Positions 52,318 through 61,917 are shown, counted from the first letter of the stretch. The stretch is 64,000 nucleotides of DNA from Candidatus Heimdallarchaeota archaeon (GCA_015522385.1 WAMJ01000045.1:1-64000); one strand, 5' to 3'. Notes: generated by a model from the letters alone, not told the origin. Numbers and translations: made by a program.

Positions 52318-54678
52318 CTATTCCTCAACCACTTCGCACAACTCTTTCCAATCGCGTAATATAGAGGGAAATTCCTCCTGAAGTAGTGCATTGGAAATCA
52401 GAAGCCTTGAGTGCTTGGGGAATTCGAAGAGCTGCAACTTGGGCTTGAAGACAAGTGGGTCGATTCTTACCTCAGTGATGTTGTTGTCGCTGATATTTAG
52501 AATCTGCAGATTCAATGATGCGATTGGGCTGAGATCGAGATACGAGATGAAGTTCTTGCTTAGATCCAACTGGACAAGCTCAAAGCAGTTTGACAGTGGC
52601 TCCAGATCGATCTCAGAGAGTGAGTTATTTTCGAGGTAGAGGTATCTCAACATGTCCTTGTCCCAGAGGGGCGACAGATCAATTCTTCGTAGCTCACAAG
52701 AACTAAGATCAAGGTAGTCTAGGTTAAACCAATTCTGGATATTTGTCAGGTCAATCTTTTCGATAGGGTTCTGGGAAAGATTGAGTTCCGTCATCTCGAC
52801 TGAACCATAGAGGGGCTCAAGGTCGATCCTTTTCAATTGATTCTTCTTCAAGTGCAGGAGACGAAGATCCTCATTGTTCTCAAGGGGAGAGAGGTCTATT
52901 TCTTCTAGAAAATTCTCGGACAGATATAGATATTTTAATTCGGGGATTGAACCAAGTGGAGTAAGATCTACCTTGTCCAAGAGGTTAGCAGAGAGATTGA
53001 GTTTAACCAATGTATGAATATCTGCGAGTGGAGTGAGATCGACTGAAACTAACTCGTTCTCCTGCAGGTACAGCTCCCTGAGTTCAGGAAGTTCGGAGAG
53101 AGGACCAAGGTCAATCTCCTTTATGAAGTTCGAACCAAGTGAGAGAATCTTCAGCTTCTTGAATGCTGAAATGGCACCCAGATCTACCGACCTGAGGTTG
53201 TTGGAGTCTAGAACAAGTGATTCTAGGTTGGGAAGATCTACACCTTCGAGGTCTATACTAACTAGCTCGTTTCCTCTAAGATCGATACTCCCGAGATTGT
53301 CACAGCCATTAAGTTGCTTGAGGTCAATCTCGATAAACTGGTTCTTTTCCAAGCTTAACAGGTTGAGATTGACCTTGTCTTTCAGTGGGGTAAGGTCGAT
53401 CTGGAAAAGCATATTTCGATCTAACCGGAGATAGGTCAGTTTTGCTGCTCCGGACATGTGAGCCAGATTTATGGATTCCAGCATATTCTCTCCAAGCATT
53501 AATCTGTCGAGCTCAAAGCATTGGTCAAGTGGTCTAAGGTCAATGGACTTGAGGTAATTCTTGGCGAGGTAGAGGTCCTTCAAGTACGGCTGATTCTCCA
53601 ATGGAGACAGATCGATCTCTATGAGGTTGTTGTCCTCTAAATAGAGGTATTCGAGAGAGTGGATATTGTTGAGAGGGGAAAGATCTATGGTCTCTAGTTG
53701 ATTCCGAGATAGTGAGATCTTCCGCAAGCGATCCATCTTTGAGTGGATGAATTCCAGTGATATCTCGGAGAGTAGATTCCCATAGAGGAATATCTGTTCA
53801 AGAGTTCTGCAGTAGCTCAGGGGGTTTAGGTCGATATAGGAGAGTGACATCTCATTGATCCCTAAACCCCTAAGTGAGATGCATCCAGAGATAGGGGAAA
53901 GATCGAGGAAATAAACTGGATTTCCTCCAAGATAGAGCTCCTCCAGAAGGTCCAATTTGGTGACCCATCTAAGATCCATCTCGGAGATCCTATTGTTAGA
54001 GATGGATATATTTTTGATGTAGTAGCAGTTTTCCAAGGGTGTGAGATCAATCTCGGAAATCTCATTATTGTTGATAGCAAGATACTCAAGCTTAGTCCCG
54101 AACCACAGGAATGAGAGGTCAAGCTTGGTCAGGTGATTATGAGAGATATACAGTTTTGTTAATCTAGGGAGTTTCGCTAGAGGTAAGAGATCGACCTCAT
54201 AGAGGTTATTTTTCTCCAGTACCAGGGTCCGTAATTGTTCCAACTTGCTGAGCGGAGAGAGATCGACCTCATTGAGATGGTTAGATCCGAGATATAGTCC
54301 CTCCAGATTTGAACAGCTCTGTAGAGGTTCCAAGTCTAATGCGGTCAACTGCATATTCTCTAGTATTATATTCTTAATGTTAGGGCATTCGGCCAGTGGG
54401 GAGATATCAATATTCTTGAGAGGGATCTTCTGGATGTAGACACTTTCCAATGAATGGAGACCTCGTAATGGCTCAAGATCGATAGTGACAATGGAGACTT
54501 CCTCGATGGATAAATTGACAAGATTGGTCTTCTGATGAAGTTCACTTAGATCAAGAGATGCAATGGATGAGTCAGAGATAATGATATTCGTCTCATCCGA
54601 CCCGACAGTTATAGAGTACTCTGTACCCATGATCGTGGTGACGTGTATCTCTATGTCTTTTGGGGGAGACTTGAACAC
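52318..54678 (-). CDS. Cytosolic leucine-rich-repeat protein with about 28-30 repeats
   Basis: A 786-residue protein made almost entirely of 23-residue leucine-rich repeats. The repeat pattern is L-x-x-L-x-L-x-x-N-x-L-x-x-I/V-D-L-x-P-L, with the IDLSPL element recurring some 28-30 times from residue 30 to about 750. There is no signal peptide, membrane helix or enzyme domain, so it should form a long cytosolic solenoid for protein binding. The short N-terminal segment reads MFKSPPKDIEIHVTTIMG. The TATA-like CTTTAAATAG lies about 26 bp before the ATG. Long LRR proteins of this type are common in Asgard archaea; partners are unknown. Confidence 0.88.
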   Translation of the reverse strand: MFKSPPKDIEIHVTTIMGTEYSITVGSDETNIIISDSSIASLDLSELHQKTNLVNLSIEEVSIVTIDLEPLRGLHSLESVYIQKIPLKNIDISPLAECPNIKNIILENMQLTALDLEPLQSCSNLEGLYLGSNHLNEVDLSPLSKLEQLRTLVLEKNNLYEVDLLPLAKLPRLTKLYISHNHLTKLDLSFLWFGTKLEYLAINNNEISEIDLTPLENCYYIKNISISNNRISEMDLRWVTKLDLLEELYLGGNPVYFLDLSPISGCISLRGLGINEMSLSYIDLNPLSYCRTLEQIFLYGNLLSEISLEFIHSKMDRLRKISLSRNQLETIDLSPLNNIHSLEYLYLEDNNLIEIDLSPLENQPYLKDLYLAKNYLKSIDLRPLDQCFELDRLMLGENMLESINLAHMSGAAKLTYLRLDRNMLFQIDLTPLKDKVNLNLLSLEKNQFIEIDLKQLNGCDNLGSIDLRGNELVSIDLEGVDLPNLESLVLDSNNLRSVDLGAISAFKKLKILSLGSNFIKEIDLGPLSELPELRELYLQENELVSVDLTPLADIHTLVKLNLSANLLDKVDLTPLGSIPELKYLYLSENFLEEIDLSPLENNEDLRLLHLKKNQLKRIDLEPLYGSVEMTELNLSQNPIEKIDLTNIQNWFNLDYLDLSSCELRRIDLSPLWDKDMLRYLYLENNSLSEIDLEPLSNCFELVQLDLSKNFISYLDLSPIASLNLQILNISDNNITEVRIDPLVFKPKLQLFEFPKHSRLLISNALLQEEFPSILRDWKELCEVVEE

Positions 54679-54800
54679 TAAATACCCCGTACTTCCTATT
54701 CTATTTAAAGAGTTACAACCTGTAGTATCGGACTTCTGAGATTACACTTTCAAATCGGGATATAGAAATGTATTTCAAAACAGAATATAGCCCTGTCGTA

Positions 54801-55955
54801 ATGAATTTTAAATTTACAGATGAGCAGCAACTCATCGCAGAAACGGTAAGGGACTTCGCCAACACCCGACTTGAACCGGTAGCCGAGAAAATGGATAAAG
54901 AGGATTACTGGCCCCATGACCTGTTCAAAGAACTCGGAGAGCTGGGCCTATTGGGTCCGACTGTTGACGAGAAATACGGTGGCGCAGAGTCGGACTACAT
55001 CACCCAGACCATAATTCTCGAAGAGTTAGCGAAGGTCAGTCCTGCCTTTGCACTGAGCATAGGGGCACATTCAAATCTCATGGTCGATAATCTCTGTAGA
55101 AATGGAAATGATGAGCAGAAGGCAAAGTATTTACCTAAACTGGTCGCGGGAGAGCATGTCGGAGCACTCTGCCTGACAGAACCAGGATCAGGTTCTGATG
55201 CGCTTGGGATGAAGAGCACTGCGAAACTTGCAGGAGATCACTACATACTCAACGGGAGCAAGACATTCATTACAAACGCACCTATCGCCGACGTGGGGAT
55301 AGTCTACGCTAAGACATCCCCAGAGAAGGGAAAGAGGGGAATTACTGCCTTCATCGTTGACTTGAACGCAGAGGGTGTGACCAAGGGGCAGAAGATGGAG
55401 AAGATGGGGATGAGAGGTTCTCTCACAGGAGAACTCTTTTTTGATGATGTCAAGATCCCAGTCGAGAATGTCATGGGAGAGGTGGACAAAGGTCACCGAG
55501 TGGTCATGTCAGGTCTGTCTGCAGAAAGGGCGACCCTCGCAGGCATCTCACTTGGAATCTCAGAAGCAGTCTCACAGATGGCACTCAATTACTCACTTGA
55601 AAGAGAACAGTTCGGTGAGAAGATCGCGAACTTCCAGATGATCCAAGACAAATTGGCCAATATGTACGTTGAAACTATGACAAGCAAACTTCTCGTTTAC
55701 TATGCGGTCTCCAAGGTGATGGAGAATCACAAGGCAAATCGCGAGCCAGCAGCATCAATCTACTACGCTGCTGAGAAATCCACAAAACTCGCATTGGATG
55801 CGATACAGGTGATGGGAGGATACGGATACATGAAGGAGTACAAGGTAGAGAAGTTCATGAGGGATGCCAAATTACTTGAGATTGGTGCAGGGACATCTGA
55901 GATCCGAAAACTGATTATAGCCAGAGACCTCATTAGAACCGGTAGTTTTGAATAA
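54801..55955 (+). CDS. Acyl-CoA dehydrogenase, isovaleryl-CoA dehydrogenase type
   Basis: A 384-residue FAD enzyme that introduces a double bond into acyl-CoA. ATG 54801 gives the usual N terminus MNFKFTDEQQ; the ATG 33 bp upstream adds residues without a family counterpart. Motifs are CLTEPGSGSDA, FITNAP, and the C-terminal IQVMGGYGY. The residue at the medium-chain catalytic position is Ala (A363 in EIGAGTSEI), as in isovaleryl-CoA dehydrogenase, and the alternative base of that enzyme is present as E242 in SAERATLAG. A branched, isovaleryl- or isobutyryl-like substrate is therefore likely. The electron acceptor ETF is not in the window. Confidence 0.92.
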   Translation: MNFKFTDEQQLIAETVRDFANTRLEPVAEKMDKEDYWPHDLFKELGELGLLGPTVDEKYGGAESDYITQTIILEELAKVSPAFALSIGAHSNLMVDNLCRNGNDEQKAKYLPKLVAGEHVGALCLTEPGSGSDALGMKSTAKLAGDHYILNGSKTFITNAPIADVGIVYAKTSPEKGKRGITAFIVDLNAEGVTKGQKMEKMGMRGSLTGELFFDDVKIPVENVMGEVDKGHRVVMSGLSAERATLAGISLGISEAVSQMALNYSLEREQFGEKIANFQMIQDKLANMYVETMTSKLLVYYAVSKVMENHKANREPAASIYYAAEKSTKLALDAIQVMGGYGYMKEYKVEKFMRDAKLLEIGAGTSEIRKLIIARDLIRTGSFE

Positions 55956-55984
55956 GAAACTCTACGAATATCCCATTAGATAAT

Positions 55985-57802
55985 TTAGTTTAGTCTTCTG
56001 TCAAGAAAATCGGCCAGTATCTCGAATGTGCGTATCCTGTGATTGATGTCCGACATTCCACCATGGCCCTCATCTCCAAACTCTACGTACTCGAAGTCCT
56101 CACCCTTCTTCCTTCCGAGTTCCTCGAGACGTGCAACCACATTCCTTGACTCGGAGACGTCACACCTCGGATCGTTCACTCCGTGGACGAGGAGCAATGG
56201 GTTCTTGATGTTCTCCACGAAATTTATGGGAGATCTCTCCTCCCACAGCTCAGAGTCCTTCTCGGGGTCTCCCATCTGCATCCTGAAGTAGTACTTGAAG
56301 TGCTCCATGGACTTGCTGTACAGGTTTTTCAGACCACTCACCGGGACCCAAGCTATCCCTGCCCTCCACAGGTCAGGAGACTTGGTCATGCAGACAAGGG
56401 TTGCATATCCTCCGTATGATCCCCCGAATACAGCGACACGATCGGGATCAACACTTGCTTCATCGATGAGGTATTGCCTACCAGCTACCCAGTCCTCATG
56501 ATCCTTACCACCCCAGTCCTTGATACAAGCGTCCCTGAACTCATTGCCATATCCCGTAGACCCGCGGACATTTGGCTGGAGGAGCACATATCCTAGATCC
56601 GTGATGAACTGCGCAAAGACAGAGAAATTCATGAAATACTGGCCAGTAGGTCCTCCGTGAGGGTTGACAATACCAGGGTACTTCTTGCTCGGATCGAAGT
56701 CTCGGGGTTTGTACAGTATAGCAGGGATCATTGTACCATCCCCAGATTTGTACCATATGTGTTCTGCATCGGTGAAGAGCGAACTGTCGATGTCCCCTGT
56801 ATCAGGTTTGAGAATAACGTCAGACGTATCATTCACTAGGTTATAAGCTATCAAGGACGATGGACTTGTCGGCATATTGACCGTGAGGTAGAGAATCTCA
56901 TCATCCTTGAGTTGTCCACCCGCTGCTATACCAGGAGGAAAGTTCGGACGGGTGTACTCACCACTCTTGGTATCGAAGATAATTGGAGATATACTTCCAT
57001 CCTTGTTCTCAAGAGCAATTAGCTTCGAACCGTCTGATGTCATCTTCACACCAGTCAACGACTGGCTGAGATCTTCTCCGAAAAATTTGATTGACTTCGT
57101 TTCGAGATCAAATACTCCAGGTTTTGATGAACCTGATGCATCAGAGTTGAAGTAGAATCCACTGGAATCCTTCTTCCAGTCTACAAACCCGTCCTGTGAT
57201 CCAACCTTCATCTGGATGACTCTCTCAATATCCCCGCTCTCAAGATCAAGGAGATAAATATCATTATTCCTCAGATCAGCTTCTTCATTGTGCATGAATG
57301 CTATGTACTTCCCATCCGGGCTGAAGACACCCCCGTATGAAGGATTGTCAGTCGCGGTCAACTGAGTGACCTCTGATCCGTCGTATCTCATCTTGTAGAT
57401 GTTCATCTGTCCGTTTCTGTTCGAGTTAAATGTAATCCATTCTCCATCAGGGGAGGTGTGAGCTACGTGCTCTTGGAATTGTGGAGTGTCTGTCAGCTGC
57501 CTTGTCTTCTTGGAGACTGTATCGATAGCAAAGATGTTATGCTGCTCATCTCCATTATTATCCTTCGCGAAGAAAATTGTCCTATTATCCCTTCCCCAGA
57601 TGAAACCAGATCTCAGGAGGTGAGGAACCTCCCCTTTGGAAATCTGTTCCATCTCGTTTGTTTTGAGGTCTAGTACGTATAGCTCGATTCTTCCCGTGAC
57701 ATCGTAGTATAAGGCCATCTTGGTCTGATCATGACTCAGGGTTGGCATGTAAAAATTTGGTAACGACGCCAACTTTTTGAGGTCGAAATGACTTTTAACC
57801 AT
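55985..57802 (-). CDS. S9 family prolyl oligopeptidase-like peptidase
   Basis: A 605-residue cytosolic serine peptidase with an N-terminal beta-propeller (about 1-350; blades include HTSPDGEWITFNSNRNGQ and SPDGKYIAFMHNEE) and a C-terminal alpha/beta hydrolase domain. The catalytic triad is S462 in GGSYGGY, D544 in VNDPRCD and H580 in DEGHGG. It would trim short peptides or acylated amino acids. ATG 57802 is chosen because a TATA-like element lies about 26 bp upstream; a TTG nine bases earlier is the alternative. There is no signal peptide. Confidence 0.92.
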   Translation of the reverse strand: MVKSHFDLKKLASLPNFYMPTLSHDQTKMALYYDVTGRIELYVLDLKTNEMEQISKGEVPHLLRSGFIWGRDNRTIFFAKDNNGDEQHNIFAIDTVSKKTRQLTDTPQFQEHVAHTSPDGEWITFNSNRNGQMNIYKMRYDGSEVTQLTATDNPSYGGVFSPDGKYIAFMHNEEADLRNNDIYLLDLESGDIERVIQMKVGSQDGFVDWKKDSSGFYFNSDASGSSKPGVFDLETKSIKFFGEDLSQSLTGVKMTSDGSKLIALENKDGSISPIIFDTKSGEYTRPNFPPGIAAGGQLKDDEILYLTVNMPTSPSSLIAYNLVNDTSDVILKPDTGDIDSSLFTDAEHIWYKSGDGTMIPAILYKPRDFDPSKKYPGIVNPHGGPTGQYFMNFSVFAQFITDLGYVLLQPNVRGSTGYGNEFRDACIKDWGGKDHEDWVAGRQYLIDEASVDPDRVAVFGGSYGGYATLVCMTKSPDLWRAGIAWVPVSGLKNLYSKSMEHFKYYFRMQMGDPEKDSELWEERSPINFVENIKNPLLLVHGVNDPRCDVSESRNVVARLEELGRKKGEDFEYVEFGDEGHGGMSDINHRIRTFEILADFLDRRLN

Positions 57803-57940
57803 AATTATCAAATTTAAGGATCTATAATAATTTTTCAGCTATCGGCAATATCACAACAAATCCTGAGTGTTTCGTATTGTCCAAAGCTAGGAGCTTAAGA
57901 TTCACTCGATTAGTTTCAATATCCCATAACCTCATAGAGA

Positions 57941-57952
57941 TATTTTATCTTA
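57941..57952 (+). promoter_or_regulatory. TATA-like box for the SLC13 transporter gene
   Basis: TATTTTATCTTA upstream of ATG 57974, with its centre about 27 bp from the start. Confidence 0.4.
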
Positions 57953-57973
57953 TGTGGTATCTGATTCGCACGT

Positions 57974-59722
57974 ATGGGTAGTACTTCCTCAACTAGACCC
58001 ACAGCCAAGAAGAAGGTACTTTTTGTTACCTTGACAATTATCCTATTTGGATTCGGTTATCTGATAGCCCCTCCTGAGATGGAGGAGGGGAAGTACTCAA
58101 TCTCCTTGTCGATCCAGCGTGAAGGAGTCACAAGTAAGTTCTTGATTACATTTAAGGTTCTGGACACTCCAACAAATACCTCGTTGGTCACAACCAGACT
58201 CTCTAATAACGGGATATCACTTTTAGCAATTTATTCACCAGAATATTCGAGGGCAATTGATGAGAGAATCACCTTCTCTTTTGAAGTAGTTGAGGACAAT
58301 TTGGTAATTACGAGAGAGATAATGACAGCAACAAAGATTGAGATAAGGGGAGACAACTTTCAGCTGACAACGTCTCTTCAGAAGGAGGGAGATGGGAGAA
58401 CTGCTAATGTGACCTTTAGACCTCTTAGGTATTCCAAACTGGCACTTGGATTGCTCTTTGGCATAGCCTTTCTCTGGCTGACGGAATTCATCCCTCTCGC
58501 TGCTGCTTCACTTATCATACCCGTAGTCTCGGTGGTCTTCAAGCTTGATACAGCGAATGACAGTCTGTCTCCATTTTTCAGCAGTATTATCGTGCTTTTC
58601 TTTGCCGGATTCCTCCTTGCAATGGCGATGAGGAAGACAAAGCTTGACACTTGGATATCACTGCAGATTCTCTCTAGGATTCCTGCCCATGGGAAAGTCC
58701 TCATTCTCACCATGATGGTCATGAGTGCTGTTTTTTCAATGTTTATGAGCAATACTGCAGCAGCCGCAGTTCTTATTCCTCTTGCAATTACACTGATGAG
58801 TCAATTTGAGGGAGAGTACGGTGAATTCAGGAAGACACTTGTTCTGAGTATTGCATATTCTGCTACTTTGGGAGGAATAGGCTCACTAATTGGTACACCT
58901 CCCAACATCATTGCTGCAGATCTTGCACGGGAGTTCAATGGAGCAGAGATATCGTTCGTGGAATGGTTCTACTTTGGACTTCCTGTGGTAGCAATCATGA
59001 TCCCAGTCATATTCGTGTACATCATTCTGAGGTTCAAGCCCAGCATCCCCTCCGAGAAAATCCAACTGGCAAAAGACCATGCCCTGAAGGAACTGAAGGC
59101 CCATGGTAGGCTAAACAAAGATCAATTCGCGGTTGGTATCGTCTTCATAGGGATCTTCATCTTATGGCTGACCGAAAGGCAGCACGGTGTCAAAGCAGGA
59201 ATAGTTGCTCTGGCTGGAGTGGTCATCCTTTTCTTCACTGGACAGCTCGTAGAGGAAGACATCCTTGAGGTAAACTGGAACGTCCTTCTGACATTTGGAG
59301 GAGGAATTGCCTTGGGTAACGTCATCCTTCATACCGGGTTAGCGGAGTGGATGGCCAGCACCTTCTACTTCATCAGGGATTACCCACCTGCTCTCATCAT
59401 TATCGTACTTGGTGGGTTTGCCCTCATACTGACTGCGATAGCCTCAAATACCGCTTCAGCCGCGATCTTAATTCCGATTGTAATGCCCATGGGAGCGGTA
59501 CTAGGATTCAATCCAGCAATACTTGCGATCTATATAGCCATTGTCTGTTCAGTAGACTTTGCAATAATTATAGGAACACCACCTACTATGCTCGCATTCT
59601 CCACAGGTTATTTCAATGTCAAAGAGATATTCAAAATTGGGATAGTTCTGGATGTAATCGGATGGTTGGTCGTGTCAGCACTGACGCTGGTTCTGTATCA
59701 ATCGTTCGTGGGTGTTCTCTAG
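57974..59722 (+). CDS. SLC13/DASS family anion transporter with an N-terminal external domain
   Basis: A 582-residue secondary transporter of the divalent anion:sodium symporter family. One N-terminal membrane helix (about 15-30) is followed by an extra beta-rich domain of about 110 residues on the outside, then the usual transport core. Both substrate and sodium-binding motif pairs are present: MSNTAAAAVLIP with GTPPNII in the first half and ASNTASAAILIP with GTPPTMLA in the second. Substrates of the family include sulfate, succinate, citrate and other carboxylates; the choice cannot be made here. The added domain is not seen in typical members. Confidence 0.88.
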   Translation: MGSTSSTRPTAKKKVLFVTLTIILFGFGYLIAPPEMEEGKYSISLSIQREGVTSKFLITFKVLDTPTNTSLVTTRLSNNGISLLAIYSPEYSRAIDERITFSFEVVEDNLVITREIMTATKIEIRGDNFQLTTSLQKEGDGRTANVTFRPLRYSKLALGLLFGIAFLWLTEFIPLAAASLIIPVVSVVFKLDTANDSLSPFFSSIIVLFFAGFLLAMAMRKTKLDTWISLQILSRIPAHGKVLILTMMVMSAVFSMFMSNTAAAAVLIPLAITLMSQFEGEYGEFRKTLVLSIAYSATLGGIGSLIGTPPNIIAADLAREFNGAEISFVEWFYFGLPVVAIMIPVIFVYIILRFKPSIPSEKIQLAKDHALKELKAHGRLNKDQFAVGIVFIGIFILWLTERQHGVKAGIVALAGVVILFFTGQLVEEDILEVNWNVLLTFGGGIALGNVILHTGLAEWMASTFYFIRDYPPALIIIVLGGFALILTAIASNTASAAILIPIVMPMGAVLGFNPAILAIYIAIVCSVDFAIIIGTPPTMLAFSTGYFNVKEIFKIGIVLDVIGWLVVSALTLVLYQSFVGVL

Positions 59723-61026
59723 GCTTCACCGAGAACTTCGGTGACTACTCCACTTTTGTTGAATTCAGTCTTATCGTAAATCCGTCTGCCGTCCACGAGG
59801 TACTTCACACCATGATCAAGGAAGAATTGTGGTGTGAGCTCTCTGAACTCATTCCATTCGGTGACGAGGATTGCTGCATCCGCACCGTTTAGCAGGTCAT
59901 CTATGTTATCGAAGAACTCTGTCCCCTCCGGCATGCTCATCTTAGCGGTCTCTTTGGCTATGGGGTCGTAACCTCGGATCTTTGCCCCGAGGTCCATTAG
60001 CTCCTTTGCCAGTGGGATCGCTCTTGACTCTCTCATGTCATCAGTGTCAGGCTTGAACGCCATTCCCAATAATGCGATGGTCTTTCCACTGGGATCCATA
60101 TGCTTTTTCAGGAGTTCTACTGCCCTTGATGGTTGGACTTTGTTCACCTCCAAGGAAGCAGATAGCATCTTAGCAGTCACACCTGTTGCTTCTGCTGCTG
60201 CTCGTAATGCTTTTACATCTTTGGGGAAGCAGGAACCACCATAACCAATCCCGGGCCTAAGAAACTTCGGGCTAATCCGGTCGTCCATCCCCATGCCTTG
60301 AGCCACAAGGTTGACATCAGCACCCATCTTCTCACACATGTTGGCAATCTCGTTGATGAATGAGATCTTGACTGCAAGGAATGAGTTTGATGCATACTTG
60401 ATCATCTCGGCAGTTGCGGTATCCGTCTCAAGTATTTCACAATTCACAAAGCTGTAGAGTTCACGGAGCATCTTCAATGACTTGGGATCCTCGGTTCCAA
60501 GGACAACGCGGTCAGGGTTCTGGAAGTCCTCGATCGCCACACCTTCCTTGAGAAATTCTGGGTTCATGGCAACTCCGAAGTCAACTCCCGCCTTCTTCCC
60601 TGAGTGCTTTTCCAAGATTGGTAGGACGAAGTCACGGGTTGTTCCTGGTACAACGGTGCTCTTAACCACCACGGTCTTGAACTCATCTGAATTCTTCAGA
60701 GCCTTCCCCACATTCTCTGCTGCACTCTTGATATATCGGAGATCGATAGAGCCATCCTCCCTGCTTGGAGTCCCGGTGCAAATGAAGAGTATCTCGGAGT
60801 TAGCGACAGCCATCTCGGTGTCAGTTGTCGCCACGAGCTTCTTCGACGCAATCAGCCTCTTCAACATCTCTTCGAGTCCGTTTTCAAATATTGGGGGTAC
60901 ACCCTTGTTTATCAGCTCAATCTTCTTCTCGTCTATGTCAACGCAGACAACATCGTTACCGAGCTCACCAAATCCTACTCCAGATACAAGCCCTACGTAA
61001 CCAGTTCCAATGAAACCAAGTTTCAT
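59719..61026 (-). CDS. ugd: UDP-glucose/GDP-mannose 6-dehydrogenase family enzyme
   Basis: A 435-residue NAD-dependent sugar-nucleotide dehydrogenase that oxidises UDP-glucose or a related sugar to the uronic acid for surface glycans or N-glycosylation. The N-terminal NAD motif is GTGYVGL (7-13), the active-site cysteine is in GYGGSCFPKD, and the C-terminal UDP-binding domain starts IALLGMAFKPDTDDMRES. The gene convergently overlaps the SLC13 gene by four bases. No glycosyltransferase is next to it. Confidence 0.94.
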   Translation of the reverse strand: MKLGFIGTGYVGLVSGVGFGELGNDVVCVDIDEKKIELINKGVPPIFENGLEEMLKRLIASKKLVATTDTEMAVANSEILFICTGTPSREDGSIDLRYIKSAAENVGKALKNSDEFKTVVVKSTVVPGTTRDFVLPILEKHSGKKAGVDFGVAMNPEFLKEGVAIEDFQNPDRVVLGTEDPKSLKMLRELYSFVNCEILETDTATAEMIKYASNSFLAVKISFINEIANMCEKMGADVNLVAQGMGMDDRISPKFLRPGIGYGGSCFPKDVKALRAAAEATGVTAKMLSASLEVNKVQPSRAVELLKKHMDPSGKTIALLGMAFKPDTDDMRESRAIPLAKELMDLGAKIRGYDPIAKETAKMSMPEGTEFFDNIDDLLNGADAAILVTEWNEFRELTPQFFLDHGVKYLVDGRRIYDKTEFNKSGVVTEVLGEA

Positions 61027-61105
61027 ACCCTAAGGAAGAAAGTCGGGTATTTGAAACTATAGATTTCTTATCAGCAGTCACAGGAATATCATTTTCCATG
61101 AGCAA

Positions 61106-61113
61106 TTTTATAT
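61106..61113 (+). promoter_or_regulatory. TATA box for the eIF2B-like gene
   Basis: TTTTATAT lies about 28 bp before the GTG start at 61138. Confidence 0.5.
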
Positions 61114-61137
61114 TTCATGAAGGGTAAATGATTAGCT

Positions 61138-61872
61138 GTGTTCGATAAGATTCTTGAAGACAAAACTCATGGATCACAGCACATATTGATCAAAAGTCTT
61201 GAAGAATGCTCTAGGTTCCTCATGAAGTATCCAAACAGGAGTTCGGAGGTATTCAATTTCCTCAATAAGTTACAGGAGACCTTCCCAGATATGGAGATGA
61301 TCCAAAGATTCGATTTAGAGTTCGCCAACTCATCATCTTCAAAACTCATGCGTCTTATTGAGATGACACTCAATCACGTGCTCACGGAGAATGAATGGCT
61401 TGAGAGGGAGATCATGCCCCTGATAAAGAATTCAAGAGGAGTGCTTACGATCTCGTACTCACAGACAGTCAAGTCAGTGTTGGAGAAGGTCAAGGTGAAG
61501 AACATCTACGTTATGAAGTCAGAGCCTGGGCTTGAAGGTGTGAAGTTCTACGAAGAGCTCGTCACGTCTGGGGAAAAACACCTTATCGAGGACAATGAAG
61601 CAGAGTGGCTAATGAAACGTCACAAGGTTACATCAGTTCTGTTAGGTTGTGATAAATTCCACACAAGACTTGGATTTGTCAACAAGAGAGGATCAAAAGA
61701 TATCGTGCTATACGCTTCTGAGAATAATATACCGGTCTACGTCATAGGGTCAAGCTGGAAAAAAGTCGACCAAGACATTCAGTTCCTGAGTCTAGACGAG
61801 AAGAGTCGAGAAACTCTCGAGGTCATTCCCCTTAGAGAAAATGTCAAGATAATTTACCCAACAACTGAGTAA
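61138..61872 (+). CDS. eIF2B/ribose-1,5-bisphosphate isomerase-family protein
   Basis: A 244-residue member of the aIF2B family, which includes eIF2B regulatory subunits, 5-methylthioribose-1-phosphate isomerase and ribose-1,5-bisphosphate isomerase. Shared segments are GVLTISYSQTVKSVLEK, MKSEPGLEG, the GCDKF region that replaces the usual GADA (the aspartate is kept), FVNKRGSKDIVLYA and PVYVIG. The catalytic cysteine of the isomerases, expected in the early T-x-x-Cys/Ser region, is absent, which favours a regulatory rather than isomerase role. The N-terminal 90 residues are helical. GTG start with its own TATA box. Confidence 0.78.
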   Translation: MFDKILEDKTHGSQHILIKSLEECSRFLMKYPNRSSEVFNFLNKLQETFPDMEMIQRFDLEFANSSSSKLMRLIEMTLNHVLTENEWLEREIMPLIKNSRGVLTISYSQTVKSVLEKVKVKNIYVMKSEPGLEGVKFYEELVTSGEKHLIEDNEAEWLMKRHKVTSVLLGCDKFHTRLGFVNKRGSKDIVLYASENNIPVYVIGSSWKKVDQDIQFLSLDEKSRETLEVIPLRENVKIIYPTTE

Positions 61873-61917
61873 TGAAAAACAAGACTATGGGCGATTATTG
61901 AGCAGTTTCTGGAAAAT

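Noticed and set aside
52318..54678. Repeated DNA in the LRR gene considered as a mobile or recombination element
   Set aside because: The periodicity is exactly the 23-codon protein repeat, with diverged codons; no terminal repeats or transposase.
59347..59892. A 181-codon plus-strand frame across the SLC13 and ugd genes
   Set aside because: It overlaps two well-supported genes in other frames and has no recognisable domain.
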